A stretch of DNA of 64,000 nucleotides, taken from positions 1-64,000 of the forward strand of contig JAEANN010000044.1 of NCBI GenBank assembly GCA_016841965.1, given 5' to 3'. The notes beneath the pieces were generated by a model. That model saw only the letters and a program-made list of their open reading frames with translations. It was not told where the DNA came from and searched no databases. Below, piece by piece: positions 7,988-17,208 of the stretch (position 1 is the first letter of the stretch; the number at the start of each line of letters is the position of its first letter). The position numbers and the translations under genes were made by a program. Source of the stretch: Candidatus Roseilinea mizusawaensis (GTDB lineage Bacteria; Chloroflexota; Anaerolineae; J036; Brachytrichaceae).

Positions 7988-10900
7988 TCATTCCAACTGC
8001 AATTCGCCCAGCACCTCGCGCACGGCGGCATCTTGCTGGCGGCGCTCCACGCCGGTGGTGAAGTAAATCGCCGCCGGGTGATGCACAACAAGAGCTGCTG
8101 TGCTGTGCTCTGGGATCAGTTGATGCCCTGCGGACAACGTGACGCCGATTCGCCCGGCATCCAACAAGCGCAGCACATCCACATGCTGGCTCAAGTCTGG
8201 GCAGGAGGGGTAACCCCACGAATAGCGCAGGCCCTGCTCGGCCGGCAATCCCAGCTCGGCCCGCGCACGCCGGTGCGTCCACTCGGCCAGCGCCTCGGCA
8301 AAGGAATCGGCAAAGCCGTTCAGATAGTAGGCTTCGGTGTACAGCCCTTCTTTTTGCAGTTGTTCCATGCGGCGCGCCGGCTCTGCGCCGGCGGTGACGA
8401 CTTGCAACGCCACCACGTCGCGCCCTGTCTCGCGCGGGGTGAAATAGTCGCTTAGACACAGGCGTTGGCGGTCGGGCTGGCGCGGAAAAGTCCAGCGTGC
8501 GATGACCTGCTTGTCATCCTGCGGGTCGAACAGCAGCAGGTCGTTGCCTTCTGCTGCGCAGGGGAAGTAGCCATACACCGCGCCATAGGACATCCAGCCG
8601 GTCTCGGCCAATTCGTGGATGAAGCGGGCCAGCGTCGGCTCGAACACTGTCTTGACCAGGTGTTGCCACGTTTCGCCCTGGCGCGATTTGCCGCCCCAGT
8701 GCAGCCGGAACAGGGTGTTGGTGTCCATCAGGCGCGCCACATCCTGCGGGTCGATCTCTGCGCGCGGAATGAGGCGCGCGCCCCAGAAGGGTGGATGCGG
8801 AATGTGCGTCGCCGGCGCCACAGTGCGCGTGATCGGGGCGGCATCTGTTTCTTCTGCCCCGCGCATGACGCGCCGTTTTTGTTCGTCCTCGATCAATGCC
8901 TGGCGCGCCGCTGCTTTCACTTCGGCCACGAAGTGCTCGCGCCGGTCGCCGGTCAGTTGATCCATAGTCGCCAGGCCCTCGAAGGCGTCTTTGCAATAGA
9001 ACACGCCCGGCTCATACGGTTGCCCATCTTCCATGAATAAGATGCGCTGGCCAAAGCGCCGGTTGATGGCGGCGCCGCCGATCAGGACTGGAAACTTGAA
9101 TCCGCGCTGGTGCAGTTCTTGCACGCAGATCGGCATCTGCTTGCTGGTGCTCACCAGCAGCGCGCTCAGGCCGATGGCGACAGCGTTGTGTTGAACCGCC
9201 GCATCGATGATGGTGTTGACCGGAACCTGCTTGCCCAGATCGACAACGGTGTAGCCGTTGTTGCTGAGGATGGTGCCGACCAGATTCTTGCCGATGTCGT
9301 GCACGTCGCCAAACACAGTGGCCAGAATGACCGTGCCTTTGCTGGCGCCCTCTTTGCGGTCGAGGTAGGTTTCCAGCCGCGCCACGGCTTTCTTCATCAC
9401 TTCGGCGCTTTGCAGCACGAAGGGCAGGATCAGCTCGCCGGCCCCGAACTTGTCGCCGACTTCTTTCATGGCCGGCAGTAGGATGTTGTTGAGCACCCAC
9501 ACTGCCGCTTCGGAAGACGACCCGCCGGCGGCGCGTCGCGCGATGGCTGCGTCAACCAGCGCCTCGACGCCCTCCTTCTTTCGATGCACAATCTGCCAGC
9601 CCAGGCGTTGCTCCACCTCCATCGTCGCTTCTTCGGGCTGCACGGCGGCGCTCTGACGCGCGTTGCCCGACGACTCGAAATAGGCAATCAGTTTGGGCAG
9701 CGCGTCCTCGCTGCGGTCGAAGATCAGATCATCGGCCAGCCGGCGCTGCTCTTGTGGAATCTCGGCGTAGGGGGTGATGTGGCTGGGGTTGACGATGGCC
9801 ATGTCCAGGCCGGCCTGCACGGCGTGATGCAAAAACACGCTGTTGATCACGGCGCGCGCCGCTTGCTTCAGGCCGAACGACACGTTGCTCACGCCCAGCA
9901 GGGTGTACACGCCCGGCAGATGCTGCTTGACCCGTCTGATGCCTTCGAGCGTTTCGATGGCCGAGCGGCGCAGTTCGGGCTGGCCGGTGGTGACCGGGAA
10001 GGTCAGCACGTCGAAGATCAGCGCGTCGGGCGTTAGGCCGTATTCATTCACCGCGATGTCGTGAATGCGCCGGGCGATGGCGAATTTGCGCTCGGCGGTG
10101 TGGGCCATGCCGTCTTCGTCAATGGTCAGCGCGACAACCGCCGCGCCGTGTTGTTTGGCCGCCGGCAGCACCTCCTCGATTCGCTTGCGGCCTGTCTCCA
10201 TGTTGATCGAGTTGATGATGCAGCGCCCCGGCGCAGTTTCCAACGCGACCCGGATCACCTGCGCGTCGGTTGAGTCGATCATGAGCGGCGTCTCGACGCT
10301 CATGCTGAGCAGCTTGACCAGCTTGCGCATCTGGTCGGCTTCGTCGTTGCGCTCGGTCAGCGCGACTTGCACATCCAGCACGTGCGCGCCGCCCTCTACC
10401 TGCTCGCGTGCGATTTCCAAAATCCCATCGTAGTCTTCGGCCAGCAGGAGTTGCTTGACTTTGCGGCTGCCCTGGCTGTTGACGCGCTCGCCGATCAGCA
10501 GCGGTTTTGGCTCTTGGTCGAGCGTCACGGCGCGCATGGCGCTGGCGACGCGCGGGCGCGTGTCTAACTCGGCCGGCCGATGACGCCATGCGTTGATTGC
10601 ATCGATTCGCTTGCGAAATTCGCGGATGTGTTCGGGCGTGGTGCCGCAACAGCCGCCGATGATGTTGCAGCCGAATTCGCTGACGAAGGCGGCCAGCATC
10701 TCGGCCATCGGAACCGGCTGCATGGGGTACACCGCCTGGCCGTCTACGTTGATCGGCAGGCCGGCGTTGGGGATGGCCGACACGGGCAGCCGGGTGTGGC
10801 TGGTGAGATAGCGGATCGGCTCGCGCATGTAGTCGGGGCCGGTCGAGCAGTTCAGCCCGATCACGTCGATGCCCAGCGGTTCCAGGATCGCCAGCGCCGC

Positions 10901-11548
10901 GCCGATGTCGGTGCCGAGCAACATTTTGCCGGTGGTGTCGAGCGTGATCTGCGCCTGCAATGCGGCCCGGATCCCGGTTTCGGCCATAGCGCGGTGACAG
11001 CCTTCGACTGCAGCTTTGACTTCTAGGATGTCCTGGCTGGTTTCGATCAGCAAAATGTCGACGCCGCCCAGCAACAGGCCGGCGGCCTGTTCGCGGAACA
11101 CGTCGATCAACTGGTCATAGGTCACATCACTCAGCACGGGATCGTTGGCCGAGGGCAGCTTGCCGCTGGGGCCAATGGAGCCGGCCACAAATCGATCGCC
11201 GGCCACGCTGCGCGCCAATCGTGCTGCCGCCTGGTTGATTTCCATGATGCGGTCTTGCAGACCGTATTCGGCCATCGTGATGCGATTGGCCCGAAAAGTG
11301 TTGGTCTCTAACACATCGGCGCCGGCTTCGATGTACGCGCGGTGAATCTCGGCGATGACATCGGGCCGGGTGATGCACAAATAGTCGTTGCAGCCGTCGT
11401 ACTGTGCACCCCCAAAATCCTGCGCTGTCAGATTGTATTTTTGGATGCTGGTGCCCATCGCGCCGTCGAACAAGATGGCGCGTTCGGACACAGCCTGCAA
11501 ATAGCGCGCGGCGCGGTCTTCAGCCCATATGTGCGTTGTCATCGACAT
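7988..11548 (-). CDS. metH: cobalamin-dependent methionine synthase
   Basis: A 1186-residue cytoplasmic enzyme that transfers a methyl group from methyltetrahydrofolate to homocysteine through B12. All four modules are present. The homocysteine domain (about 1-330) has the zinc cysteines Cys234 (GLNCSTGP) and Cys300-301 (GGCCGTT). The pterin domain covers about 340-620. The B12 domain has DVHDIGKN with the axial His near residue 750. The C-terminal activation domain ends in VTLSAGHQLIPEHST and HHPAAIYF. Start is ATG 11548 or 11542; an in-frame start at 11596 only adds an untypical tail. No methionine or B12 riboswitch was seen in the short upstream gap. Confidence 0.96.
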   Translation of the reverse strand: MSMTTHIWAEDRAARYLQAVSERAILFDGAMGTSIQKYNLTAQDFGGAQYDGCNDYLCITRPDVIAEIHRAYIEAGADVLETNTFRANRITMAEYGLQDRIMEINQAAARLARSVAGDRFVAGSIGPSGKLPSANDPVLSDVTYDQLIDVFREQAAGLLLGGVDILLIETSQDILEVKAAVEGCHRAMAETGIRAALQAQITLDTTGKMLLGTDIGAALAILEPLGIDVIGLNCSTGPDYMREPIRYLTSHTRLPVSAIPNAGLPINVDGQAVYPMQPVPMAEMLAAFVSEFGCNIIGGCCGTTPEHIREFRKRIDAINAWRHRPAELDTRPRVASAMRAVTLDQEPKPLLIGERVNSQGSRKVKQLLLAEDYDGILEIAREQVEGGAHVLDVQVALTERNDEADQMRKLVKLLSMSVETPLMIDSTDAQVIRVALETAPGRCIINSINMETGRKRIEEVLPAAKQHGAAVVALTIDEDGMAHTAERKFAIARRIHDIAVNEYGLTPDALIFDVLTFPVTTGQPELRRSAIETLEGIRRVKQHLPGVYTLLGVSNVSFGLKQAARAVINSVFLHHAVQAGLDMAIVNPSHITPYAEIPQEQRRLADDLIFDRSEDALPKLIAYFESSGNARQSAAVQPEEATMEVEQRLGWQIVHRKKEGVEALVDAAIARRAAGGSSSEAAVWVLNNILLPAMKEVGDKFGAGELILPFVLQSAEVMKKAVARLETYLDRKEGASKGTVILATVFGDVHDIGKNLVGTILSNNGYTVVDLGKQVPVNTIIDAAVQHNAVAIGLSALLVSTSKQMPICVQELHQRGFKFPVLIGGAAINRRFGQRILFMEDGQPYEPGVFYCKDAFEGLATMDQLTGDRREHFVAEVKAAARQALIEDEQKRRVMRGAEETDAAPITRTVAPATHIPHPPFWGARLIPRAEIDPQDVARLMDTNTLFRLHWGGKSRQGETWQHLVKTVFEPTLARFIHELAETGWMSYGAVYGYFPCAAEGNDLLLFDPQDDKQVIARWTFPRQPDRQRLCLSDYFTPRETGRDVVALQVVTAGAEPARRMEQLQKEGLYTEAYYLNGFADSFAEALAEWTHRRARAELGLPAEQGLRYSWGYPSCPDLSQHVDVLRLLDAGRIGVTLSAGHQLIPEHSTAALVVHHPAAIYFTTGVERRQQDAAVREVLGELQLE

Positions 11549-11611
11549 GGGGGCGATTATAGGAGGCGCGCAATGGCTGGTGCATCTGTCCCACACCGGC
11601 TATCATGTAGT

Positions 11612-12112
11612 ATGGCAACCGAACTGGAAACCTATCACCGAATTTTGGATGAGCTATACGCCCAAATGGACGAAGTGCTGGACGGCCTGACCCCCGAAGC
11701 CTTGTTGTGGCGGCCGTTCGAGTCCAGCCCGTGGAAAGGCCCCAGCGGCCAACTGGGCTGGGTGATCGCGCACGGGCTGTCTTCGACCGTGTATTTGTTG
11801 CGGCTGGCCGAGTATTGCGCCGGCAAGCGTGATTTCAGCGCCGTGGAGGGCGATCAGGGGCGCGATGAATTCACGCCGGCCAATCACGACCCGGCCAACC
11901 TGCGCGAGCGCGCCCAGCGCACACGCGCACTGGCCCACGCCATGCTGAACGGCTTCACGCCGGCTGACCTGGACGCCGAGCGCCCGCATCCCAAACGGCC
12001 AGAGCGCATCTTCACGGCGCGACATGCGATTGTGCATGCCATTGACCATCTCAGCCAGCACATCGGCCATGCCCAGTTGACGCGCCAGTTGTGGGCCTTG
12101 CAGCAGGCCTAG
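11612..12112 (+). CDS. DinB-superfamily protein
   Basis: A 166-residue four-helix protein of the DinB/YfiT type, which is metal-binding and often acts as a thiol transferase or hydrolase. Histidines in WVIAHGLSS and in HAIDHLSQHIGH fit the metal site. TATCAT at 11601-11606 lies just before the ATG at 11612, and there is no ribosome-binding site, so the mRNA may be leaderless. It diverges from metH. The family is broad, and substrate and role are unknown. Confidence 0.75.
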   Translation: MATELETYHRILDELYAQMDEVLDGLTPEALLWRPFESSPWKGPSGQLGWVIAHGLSSTVYLLRLAEYCAGKRDFSAVEGDQGRDEFTPANHDPANLRERAQRTRALAHAMLNGFTPADLDAERPHPKRPERIFTARHAIVHAIDHLSQHIGHAQLTRQLWALQQA

Positions 12113-12227
12113 GCGCACGCTTCTCAAGCGCAGGGCTGTGTCCCCCGGCAGCTACTGATTTCGGCGCGGTGGCGTGCGTTCGCATGGCTGGCGCATAATT
12201 GAGGTGGCGACCGGTTTGAATCGGACC

Positions 12228-12233
12228 AGGAGG
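12228..12233 (+). promoter_or_regulatory. ribosome-binding site AGGAGG that selects a GTG start
   Basis: AGGAGG lies five bases before GTG 12239 and decides the start of the DUF2690 gene. Confidence 0.8.
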
Positions 12234-12238
12234 TTCAG

Positions 12239-12667
12239 GTGAAAAGCGCGAAATCACTCAACATCATGGCGTGGCTCGCTGCGTGCATCGCTGTTGTGGC
12301 ATTCCTGGCTGCGCCATTGCCGGCGCAGGCCAGGGTGGGATGCTGGGGCGCCGGCTGTCGCGGCAAGGACCCGCAGGCCATGGGCTGCAACCGCGACGCG
12401 ATCACCATCGCCTCTGTGGTCGAACGCGGCGCGCGGGTCGAGTTGCGTTACTCGCGCGCCTGCAACGCCAAATGGTCGCGTTTCACAGTGCCCAACGACT
12501 GGCTGGCGCAGGGCACGCCGTATGCGTTCATGGGCGTTGGCAACCGCACCTTGCAGCAGTGGCATGCGCGCCAGATTTGGAGCCGTATGTGGAGCGGCCC
12601 GATTCGCGCCTGTGGCGGGATGTTCACCCGCGCCGGCGGCACCGAGTTCTGCACACGCACGCTGTAA
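12239..12667 (+). CDS. secreted DUF2690 protein
   Basis: A 142-residue protein. A signal peptide spans about residues 1-33 (MKSAKSLNIM, a hydrophobic stretch, LPAQARV). The mature part contains GCRGKDPQAMGCNRDAITIA and later VELRYSRACNAKWSRF, the conserved pattern of DUF2690, common in Actinobacteria and Chloroflexota. Six cysteines in the mature part suggest disulfides outside the cell. GTG 12239 is set by a strong AGGAGG. Function unknown. Confidence 0.8.
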   Translation: MKSAKSLNIMAWLAACIAVVAFLAAPLPAQARVGCWGAGCRGKDPQAMGCNRDAITIASVVERGARVELRYSRACNAKWSRFTVPNDWLAQGTPYAFMGVGNRTLQQWHARQIWSRMWSGPIRACGGMFTRAGGTEFCTRTL

Positions 12668-12670
12668 GTG

Positions 12671-12996
12671 CGCCGAAATCGTGTTTCCTGGGCCCGCTCA
12701 TACTTAAAACGCGCGCTTCTGGTTGAGAACACCGGCAGAGGCCGGGTCAAGATCATGCCACGGGGCATTGAGGTGTTGCAAAGCCGCCCGCAACGCATCG
12801 ATATCAAAACAGGCCGTTGGTCAGAGTGGCGATGGCGGCATTGACGGCATCATCAAGGAAGACAGACTCGGCCTCGACGTCGTCTACGTGCAGGCCAAGC
12901 GCTGGGATAGCACGGATCGACCACGGCATCGGTGTTGCTGAGGTCGTCAGCTACACGGTCAAACGCATCGACGCCGATTACTTCGACCAGGATTGA
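12671..12996 (+). pseudogene. mrr: decayed Mrr-type restriction endonuclease
   Basis: Three pieces in different frames match Mrr in order. The first, from 12683, reads VSWARSYLKRALLVENTGRG and MPRGIEVLQSRPQRIDIK, the end of the Mrr winged helix. The second, after a shift near 12810, reads GQSGDGGIDGIIKEDRLGLD and VVYVQAKRW, the catalytic core with the Gln-x-Lys motif. The third, from about 12919 to 12996, reads HGIGVAEVVSYTVKRIDADY, the C-terminal end. The segment between the last two pieces and the N-terminal region are missing. Mrr cuts methylated DNA; this copy cannot be functional. Confidence 0.8.
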
Positions 12997-13010
12997 GGCG
13001 CGACCGCATC

Positions 13011-13065
13011 ATGAACCCCGAACAAATTCGCGCGCTTGCGCTGTGCGTCTTTCGCCACAACAGGC
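13011..13065 (+). pseudogene. truncated NUDIX hydrolase start
   Basis: ATG 13011 opens MNPEQIRALALCVFRHNR, which matches the usual first residues of a class of small NUDIX hydrolases, and then the similarity stops before any Nudix box. It lies between the mrr remnant and the stop of the opposite gene, so it looks like a cut-off gene end at a rearrangement point. Confidence 0.4.
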
Positions 13066-13068
13066 TGC

Positions 13069-13476
13069 CTAGGCTGTCTGCGGACGCTCGCGACGCACAA
13101 TGTCGATCAGCGTGTCGAGTGTGTTGAGAGCTGCGGCACGTTCAATCAGTTGGCGGGCCTTGCCGGTCAGTGTGCGCGCCGGCAAGTCGTCGAATGTGAT
13201 CCCCAATTCCCAGCAGATCGTCTCTAACTCTTCCAGCGTGAACTGATCACGTAGGGTCTGCAATAGGGCGAGTTGCTCCGGGGAGGGGCTGGGCTTGGCT
13301 GTGGATTTGGCGGGCGTTTTGCGTTTGCGCGCCCGGCCGCCCAGGTTCAGGTTGATCTGGGGAGCAAACGTGGCATCCACATTTTCGTAGCCGGTCACAA
13401 TCTGTGAATGATTGACCTGGCCGACCTGGATATTCACATTCCCTGCGCTGCGTGTTTTGGGCGTCCTCTGTGCCAT
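13069..13476 (-). CDS. small effector-associated-domain (EAD7-like) protein
   Basis: A 135-residue protein. Residues 1-45 contain GNVNIQVGQVNHSQIVTGY, a beta-rich repeat-like leader seen in proteins of bacterial conflict systems. After a Lys/Pro linker, residues 60-130 (LLQTLRDQFTLEELETICWE, LPARTLTGKARQLIERA, IVRRERP) match the effector-associated domain type 7, a death-fold-like adaptor that joins NLR-like sensors to effectors by like-with-like contacts. No sensor or effector gene is next to it, only broken mrr and NUDIX remnants. Start is ATG 13476; an in-frame start at 13527 is less likely. Other EAD classes cannot be excluded by eye. Confidence 0.7.
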   Translation of the reverse strand: MAQRTPKTRSAGNVNIQVGQVNHSQIVTGYENVDATFAPQINLNLGGRARKRKTPAKSTAKPSPSPEQLALLQTLRDQFTLEELETICWELGITFDDLPARTLTGKARQLIERAAALNTLDTLIDIVRRERPQTA

Positions 13477-13544
13477 GCAGGGATTATAGGCTGGGCGGTG
13501 CTGTGTATGGCGCTGCGTTGCGGCCAAGCCGGCAAATGGCGTTG

Positions 13545-14183
13545 CTATGCAGTTCCTGCCGGTGCAGTCCCTGCTAGATTGATGCTCCGCAGGAACTCGG
13601 CCGCCTGGCGCGCAGCCACGCCGCGATGGCTGATGCGGTGTTTAGCCTCCGGCGGCAACTCGGCCATCGTGCGACCGTCGTCCGTCACAAACACCGGGTC
13701 GAACCCAAAGCCATTGGCGCCGAGTTTCTCGTGGCCGATACGCCCTGCACACACGCCCTCGAACAGGTATTCGTTGCCGTTGGGCGCGATGAGCACGATG
13801 ACGGCGCGGAATCGCGCCGTTCGTTGCTCCTCTGGCACGCCGGCCATCTCCTCCAGCAGCGCCTGACAGCCGTCGCCGTTGGGCGCTTGTTGGTGGTAAC
13901 GCGATGAGTAGATGCCGGGCCGGCCGGCCAGTGCGTCCACCTCCAGGCCGGAGTCGTCGGCCATGACCCATAGCCCCGCGCCGCGTGGTGCAACTGCCCG
14001 GGCAAAGCCGCGCGCCTTGAGTTGTGCGTTGCCGGCGTAGGTGTCGGCAGTCTCGGCCGGCTCAAGATACAGGCCAATCTCGCGCGGTGTGATGAACTCG
14101 ATCGGCGAGTCGCACAGCGCAAAAATCTCGCGCAACTCCTGGTGCTTGTGGGCGTTGTTTGATGCGATCAGTACTTTGAGCAT
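13545..14183 (-). CDS. rdgB: non-canonical purine NTP pyrophosphatase (RdgB/HAM1)
   Basis: A 212-residue house-cleaning enzyme that hydrolyses ITP, dITP and XTP to monophosphates. The N-terminal SNNAHKHQELREI is the nucleotide-binding loop, MADDSGLEVDALAGRPGIYS carries the catalytic acidic residues, and GFGFDPVF with the C-terminal SHRGVAARQ completes the family pattern. The last 15 residues (SINLAGTAPAGTA) are an extra tail. CATAAT at 14192-14197 is eight bases before the ATG, so the transcript may be leaderless. It diverges from the biotin carrier gene. Confidence 0.93.
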   Translation of the reverse strand: MLKVLIASNNAHKHQELREIFALCDSPIEFITPREIGLYLEPAETADTYAGNAQLKARGFARAVAPRGAGLWVMADDSGLEVDALAGRPGIYSSRYHQQAPNGDGCQALLEEMAGVPEEQRTARFRAVIVLIAPNGNEYLFEGVCAGRIGHEKLGANGFGFDPVFVTDDGRTMAELPPEAKHRISHRGVAARQAAEFLRSINLAGTAPAGTA

Positions 14184-14191
14184 AGGCGCCG

Positions 14192-14205
14192 ATTATGCCT
14201 ATAAT
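14192..14205. promoter_or_regulatory. divergent -10 boxes for rdgB and the biotin carrier gene
   Basis: TATAAT at 14200-14205 serves the plus-strand gene (ATG 14216) and CATAAT on the minus strand at 14197-14192 serves rdgB (ATG 14183). Both place the transcription start within a few bases of the start codon. Confidence 0.6.
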
Positions 14206-14215
14206 ACCGCCACCC

Positions 14216-14713
14216 ATGAGATATCTCACAGTCGTCGGCGACCGCACCTATACCGTTGACATTGACCGCGAAGGCCAAGTAGTCATTGATGGCACAGTCA
14301 GACCGCTGGACATGCGCCCTGTCGGTCAGGAAGGACTCTATTCGCTCCTTGTTGAAAACGAATCGTTTGAAGTGTTGGTCGAAGCGAGCGAGGATGGCTA
14401 TCGTGTGTTGATCGGCGACACGCTGTATCAGGTGCGCGTTGTCGATGAGCGGGCCAGGCGGCTGGCCGAGGCCGCGGGGGCGCTCACAGCTTCTGCCGGC
14501 GAGGCGACTATCAAGTCGCCCATGCCCGGTCTGATTGTGGCGGTGCCGGTGCAGCCCGGCGACACGGTCAAGAAGGGTCAGGTTGTGGCCGTGCTCGAGT
14601 CTATGAAGATGGAGAACGAACTGAGAGCGCCGCGCGACGGCAAAGTGGCCGCAGTTAAAGTCGAACCGCGCCAGGCCGTCGAACAGAACCAAGTGTTATT
14701 AGTCATTGAATGA
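14216..14713 (+). CDS. biotin carboxyl carrier / biotinyl-domain protein
   Basis: A 165-residue protein. The C-terminal 75 residues are a biotinyl domain: IKSPMPGLIVAVPVQPGDTV, then ESMKMENE with the biotinylated Lys. The N-terminal 90 residues resemble the linker region found in the alpha subunits of acyl-CoA carboxylases and in decarboxylases. It would carry CO2 for acetyl- or propionyl-CoA carboxylase; the partner biotin carboxylase and carboxyltransferase are not in this window. Its stop overlaps the ATG of the next gene as ATGA, so translation may be coupled. Confidence 0.85.
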   Translation: MRYLTVVGDRTYTVDIDREGQVVIDGTVRPLDMRPVGQEGLYSLLVENESFEVLVEASEDGYRVLIGDTLYQVRVVDERARRLAEAAGALTASAGEATIKSPMPGLIVAVPVQPGDTVKKGQVVAVLESMKMENELRAPRDGKVAAVKVEPRQAVEQNQVLLVIE

Positions 14714-17208
14714 TTGCGCAGCCGGGCGATCAACGCATCGCGCGATCGGCCGGCTGCGCAATTGCCCTCATGTTTCATCTCGCTGCGTTTCCGCCTGTCT
14801 TGCCGGCCGCACTGATCGCCGCATCGATCGGCTTAACGGCGCTTGCCGTGCAGACAGACGACAGCTGGCACACCTACACCAGCCCCGATGCAGCCTATGC
14901 CTTCGATTATCCTGACGGGACGCTGATCACTGTAAGCGAAGATGCCTCGCAGCCTTTCGCTATCGTGTATGCCCAGTTTCCACCTGGGTTGTCGGATGCC
15001 TCCGATTATCAGGGGGTGTCGATCATAGCGCTGGAAAATCCTGCAAGCGCCGATCTGGCTGCTTTTGTGTCTGCGCGCACGGCTGGCCCAAGCGCCTCAC
15101 TGCCGGCTGCAATGTCGATCAATGGCCGCGAAGCTGTTTGGCTGGAGCGCGACCAGGCGCTGGGCGATGGCGACAAATACACGGTGCTGGTCGCCGGCGA
15201 TGGTGTGATCTATCGCATTAACCTGTATGGCGGCGGCATCGGGGGGCCGGTGGAGCCGACCCCGCAGACCGAGGCCATCTTCAAGCGGCTGGTCGCTTCG
15301 TTTCGCGCGCTGCCGCAACCGCTCAAGCCGAAGCCGGCGATTGCCCGGCCGTCGAGTGCGCAGACCGAGCCGCCGGTTGCCGCAGTGTTCACCTATCCTA
15401 TGCGCGCCGCAGCCGGCGTAGTGTATGGCATCCCAACCGGCATCGTCATCAGCGACACCCATATGGAGTGGCTGGGCTACGCCATTCGCAACCTCGATCA
15501 GTGGCGTGTCAAGTGCTACGGCGTGGATTGGTCGCGCATGTTGCACGCCGGTGAGGACTGGTATCGGCTCGATGGCGCGAACACAGCCGGCGCGCCGGTG
15601 TATGCGGTGGCCGATGGCGTGGTGGCCAAACACAATCCGGGCATCAGCTATCCCGGCAACGTTGTCATCATTCGCCACCGCCTGCCCGACGGGCGCACTA
15701 TCTACTCGATGTACGGCCATGTGACGAACGTGAGGGTGGTCGAGGGGCAGGTGGTGTCGCGCGGGCAGCAGATTGCGACGGTGTTGTCGCAGGGCTACAC
15801 GGGGCGCACGGCCGGCCAGCACCCCGGCTATGACTCGCATCTCCACTTCGAGATGCGCTGGTTCCTCGATGGCACGAATATCTATGTGCCCGGCACGAAC
15901 GCCTACGGCTACAACTATCCCGCTTGCACCTATGCCTATCCAGGGCGTGGCTATACCTATCGCATCCACCCCGATGACTATCCCTATCCGGCCGCCGGCT
16001 ATGTGAATCCCAGCGAGTTCATTGGCGCGCGGCTGGGCGAGCCGCCGCCCGGCTGCCGGCCAACGGACTTGATCGTCAACGGCGGCTTCGAGAACGGACT
16101 GCCGGGCATGCCCTGGCAGGCGACCAACTCGCAGGGCCGCAACGACCCGCTCATCTACAAGAGCCGGCCGCACAGCGGTATGTGGGGCGGGTGGCTGGGC
16201 AATCTGGCGAACTACGTGGACACGCTGGCGCAGACTGTCACTATCCCGCCCGGCGCTATGCAATTGACGCTCACCTTCTGGCGTCAGGTGCGTAGTAACG
16301 AGCCGGCCGGCAATGGCGACGACACGCTGGTGGTGCGTCTCACGACGCCGGCCGGCGCAGACATTGTGGCCCCCTGGGTCTTGACCAGTGCGGCGACGCG
16401 CAACGTCTGGTTAAAAGAGGCGCTGGTGTTCGATGTGTCTGCTTATGCCGGCGCCACAGCGCGCCTCAGTTTCACCGGCAACAACGATGGCGACAATGCC
16501 AGCAGTTTCTTCATCGACGACGTATCGCTGATGCGCGACTGCCCGCCTGCTGCGAGCGCCCCGCATACCACAGAGGCAGTGATGCTGGAACAGGCGACCG
16601 CTGCGCCGGCGCAAACAGACGCCTATGCAGTTTATCTCCCGATTGCGCAGCACGTCGATGAGCAGAAGGAATTGATCGTGGCCTCGGCGGAGTGCGCGAA
16701 CTGGCTGGTCAATGGCGACTTCGAAACCGCCTTGCCAGGGCGTCCCTGGGTGGGTATTGCCAACACATCGAGCGCAATCTACAACGATGCATTCATCTTC
16801 ACCACGCGCCCACGCACCGGCGCCCGTAGCGGCCGGGTCGGATCTCCCACGCTCAACTATTACTGGAATGAATTGCTTCAAACGGTGCAACTGCCGCCGG
16901 CGGTGGTCAGCCTGACATTGACTTACTGGCGCAACTTGAGCACTACAGAGACCAGCGCCGCGACCGTATACGACCGTTTCGTGGTTGGCGTGGAGACAGA
17001 GCAGGGCGTCGAGATTGTGTCGCCGCAGCAGATCGATAACACCAGCGCCGGGCGCAACACCTGGGTGCAGCACACGCTAAGCGTGCCCGACGCCGCGCGC
17101 TACTCTGGCCGGCGTGTGTGGGTCTCGTTCAAAGCGAACACAGATGGCAGCCTGCCATCCAGCCTGTTTGTGGACGACGTGCAGTTGACGGTGTGCTGGT
17201 TGAGGTAA
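14710..17208 (+). CDS. secreted M23 metallopeptidase with two C-terminal carbohydrate-binding-like domains
   Basis: An 832-residue exported protein. A signal or anchor segment lies within residues 1-50. Residues about 55-200 form a PsbP-like stress domain. The M23/LytM domain covers about 240-400 with zinc ligands His279 and Asp283 (LHAGED) and His377/His379 (DSHLHFEM). Two jelly-roll domains of the CBM type follow (about 455-610 and 660-830), each starting with NGGFENGLPG or NGDFETALPG. It probably cleaves peptidoglycan or other envelope peptides. ATG 14710 overlaps the previous stop; ATG 14770 is an alternative. It ends base to base with the opposite NUDIX gene. Confidence 0.85.
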   Translation: MIAQPGDQRIARSAGCAIALMFHLAAFPPVLPAALIAASIGLTALAVQTDDSWHTYTSPDAAYAFDYPDGTLITVSEDASQPFAIVYAQFPPGLSDASDYQGVSIIALENPASADLAAFVSARTAGPSASLPAAMSINGREAVWLERDQALGDGDKYTVLVAGDGVIYRINLYGGGIGGPVEPTPQTEAIFKRLVASFRALPQPLKPKPAIARPSSAQTEPPVAAVFTYPMRAAAGVVYGIPTGIVISDTHMEWLGYAIRNLDQWRVKCYGVDWSRMLHAGEDWYRLDGANTAGAPVYAVADGVVAKHNPGISYPGNVVIIRHRLPDGRTIYSMYGHVTNVRVVEGQVVSRGQQIATVLSQGYTGRTAGQHPGYDSHLHFEMRWFLDGTNIYVPGTNAYGYNYPACTYAYPGRGYTYRIHPDDYPYPAAGYVNPSEFIGARLGEPPPGCRPTDLIVNGGFENGLPGMPWQATNSQGRNDPLIYKSRPHSGMWGGWLGNLANYVDTLAQTVTIPPGAMQLTLTFWRQVRSNEPAGNGDDTLVVRLTTPAGADIVAPWVLTSAATRNVWLKEALVFDVSAYAGATARLSFTGNNDGDNASSFFIDDVSLMRDCPPAASAPHTTEAVMLEQATAAPAQTDAYAVYLPIAQHVDEQKELIVASAECANWLVNGDFETALPGRPWVGIANTSSAIYNDAFIFTTRPRTGARSGRVGSPTLNYYWNELLQTVQLPPAVVSLTLTYWRNLSTTETSAATVYDRFVVGVETEQGVEIVSPQQIDNTSAGRNTWVQHTLSVPDAARYSGRRVWVSFKANTDGSLPSSLFVDDVQLTVCWLR

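Noticed and set aside
11549-11611. SAM or cobalamin riboswitch before metH
   Set aside because: The gap to the divergent DinB-like gene is about 63 bases, too short for either.
12668-12996. Functional small Mrr-like nuclease from the 12723-12941 frame
   Set aside because: Only the catalytic core is in that frame; the winged helix and the C-terminal end are in other frames, so it reads as a pseudogene.
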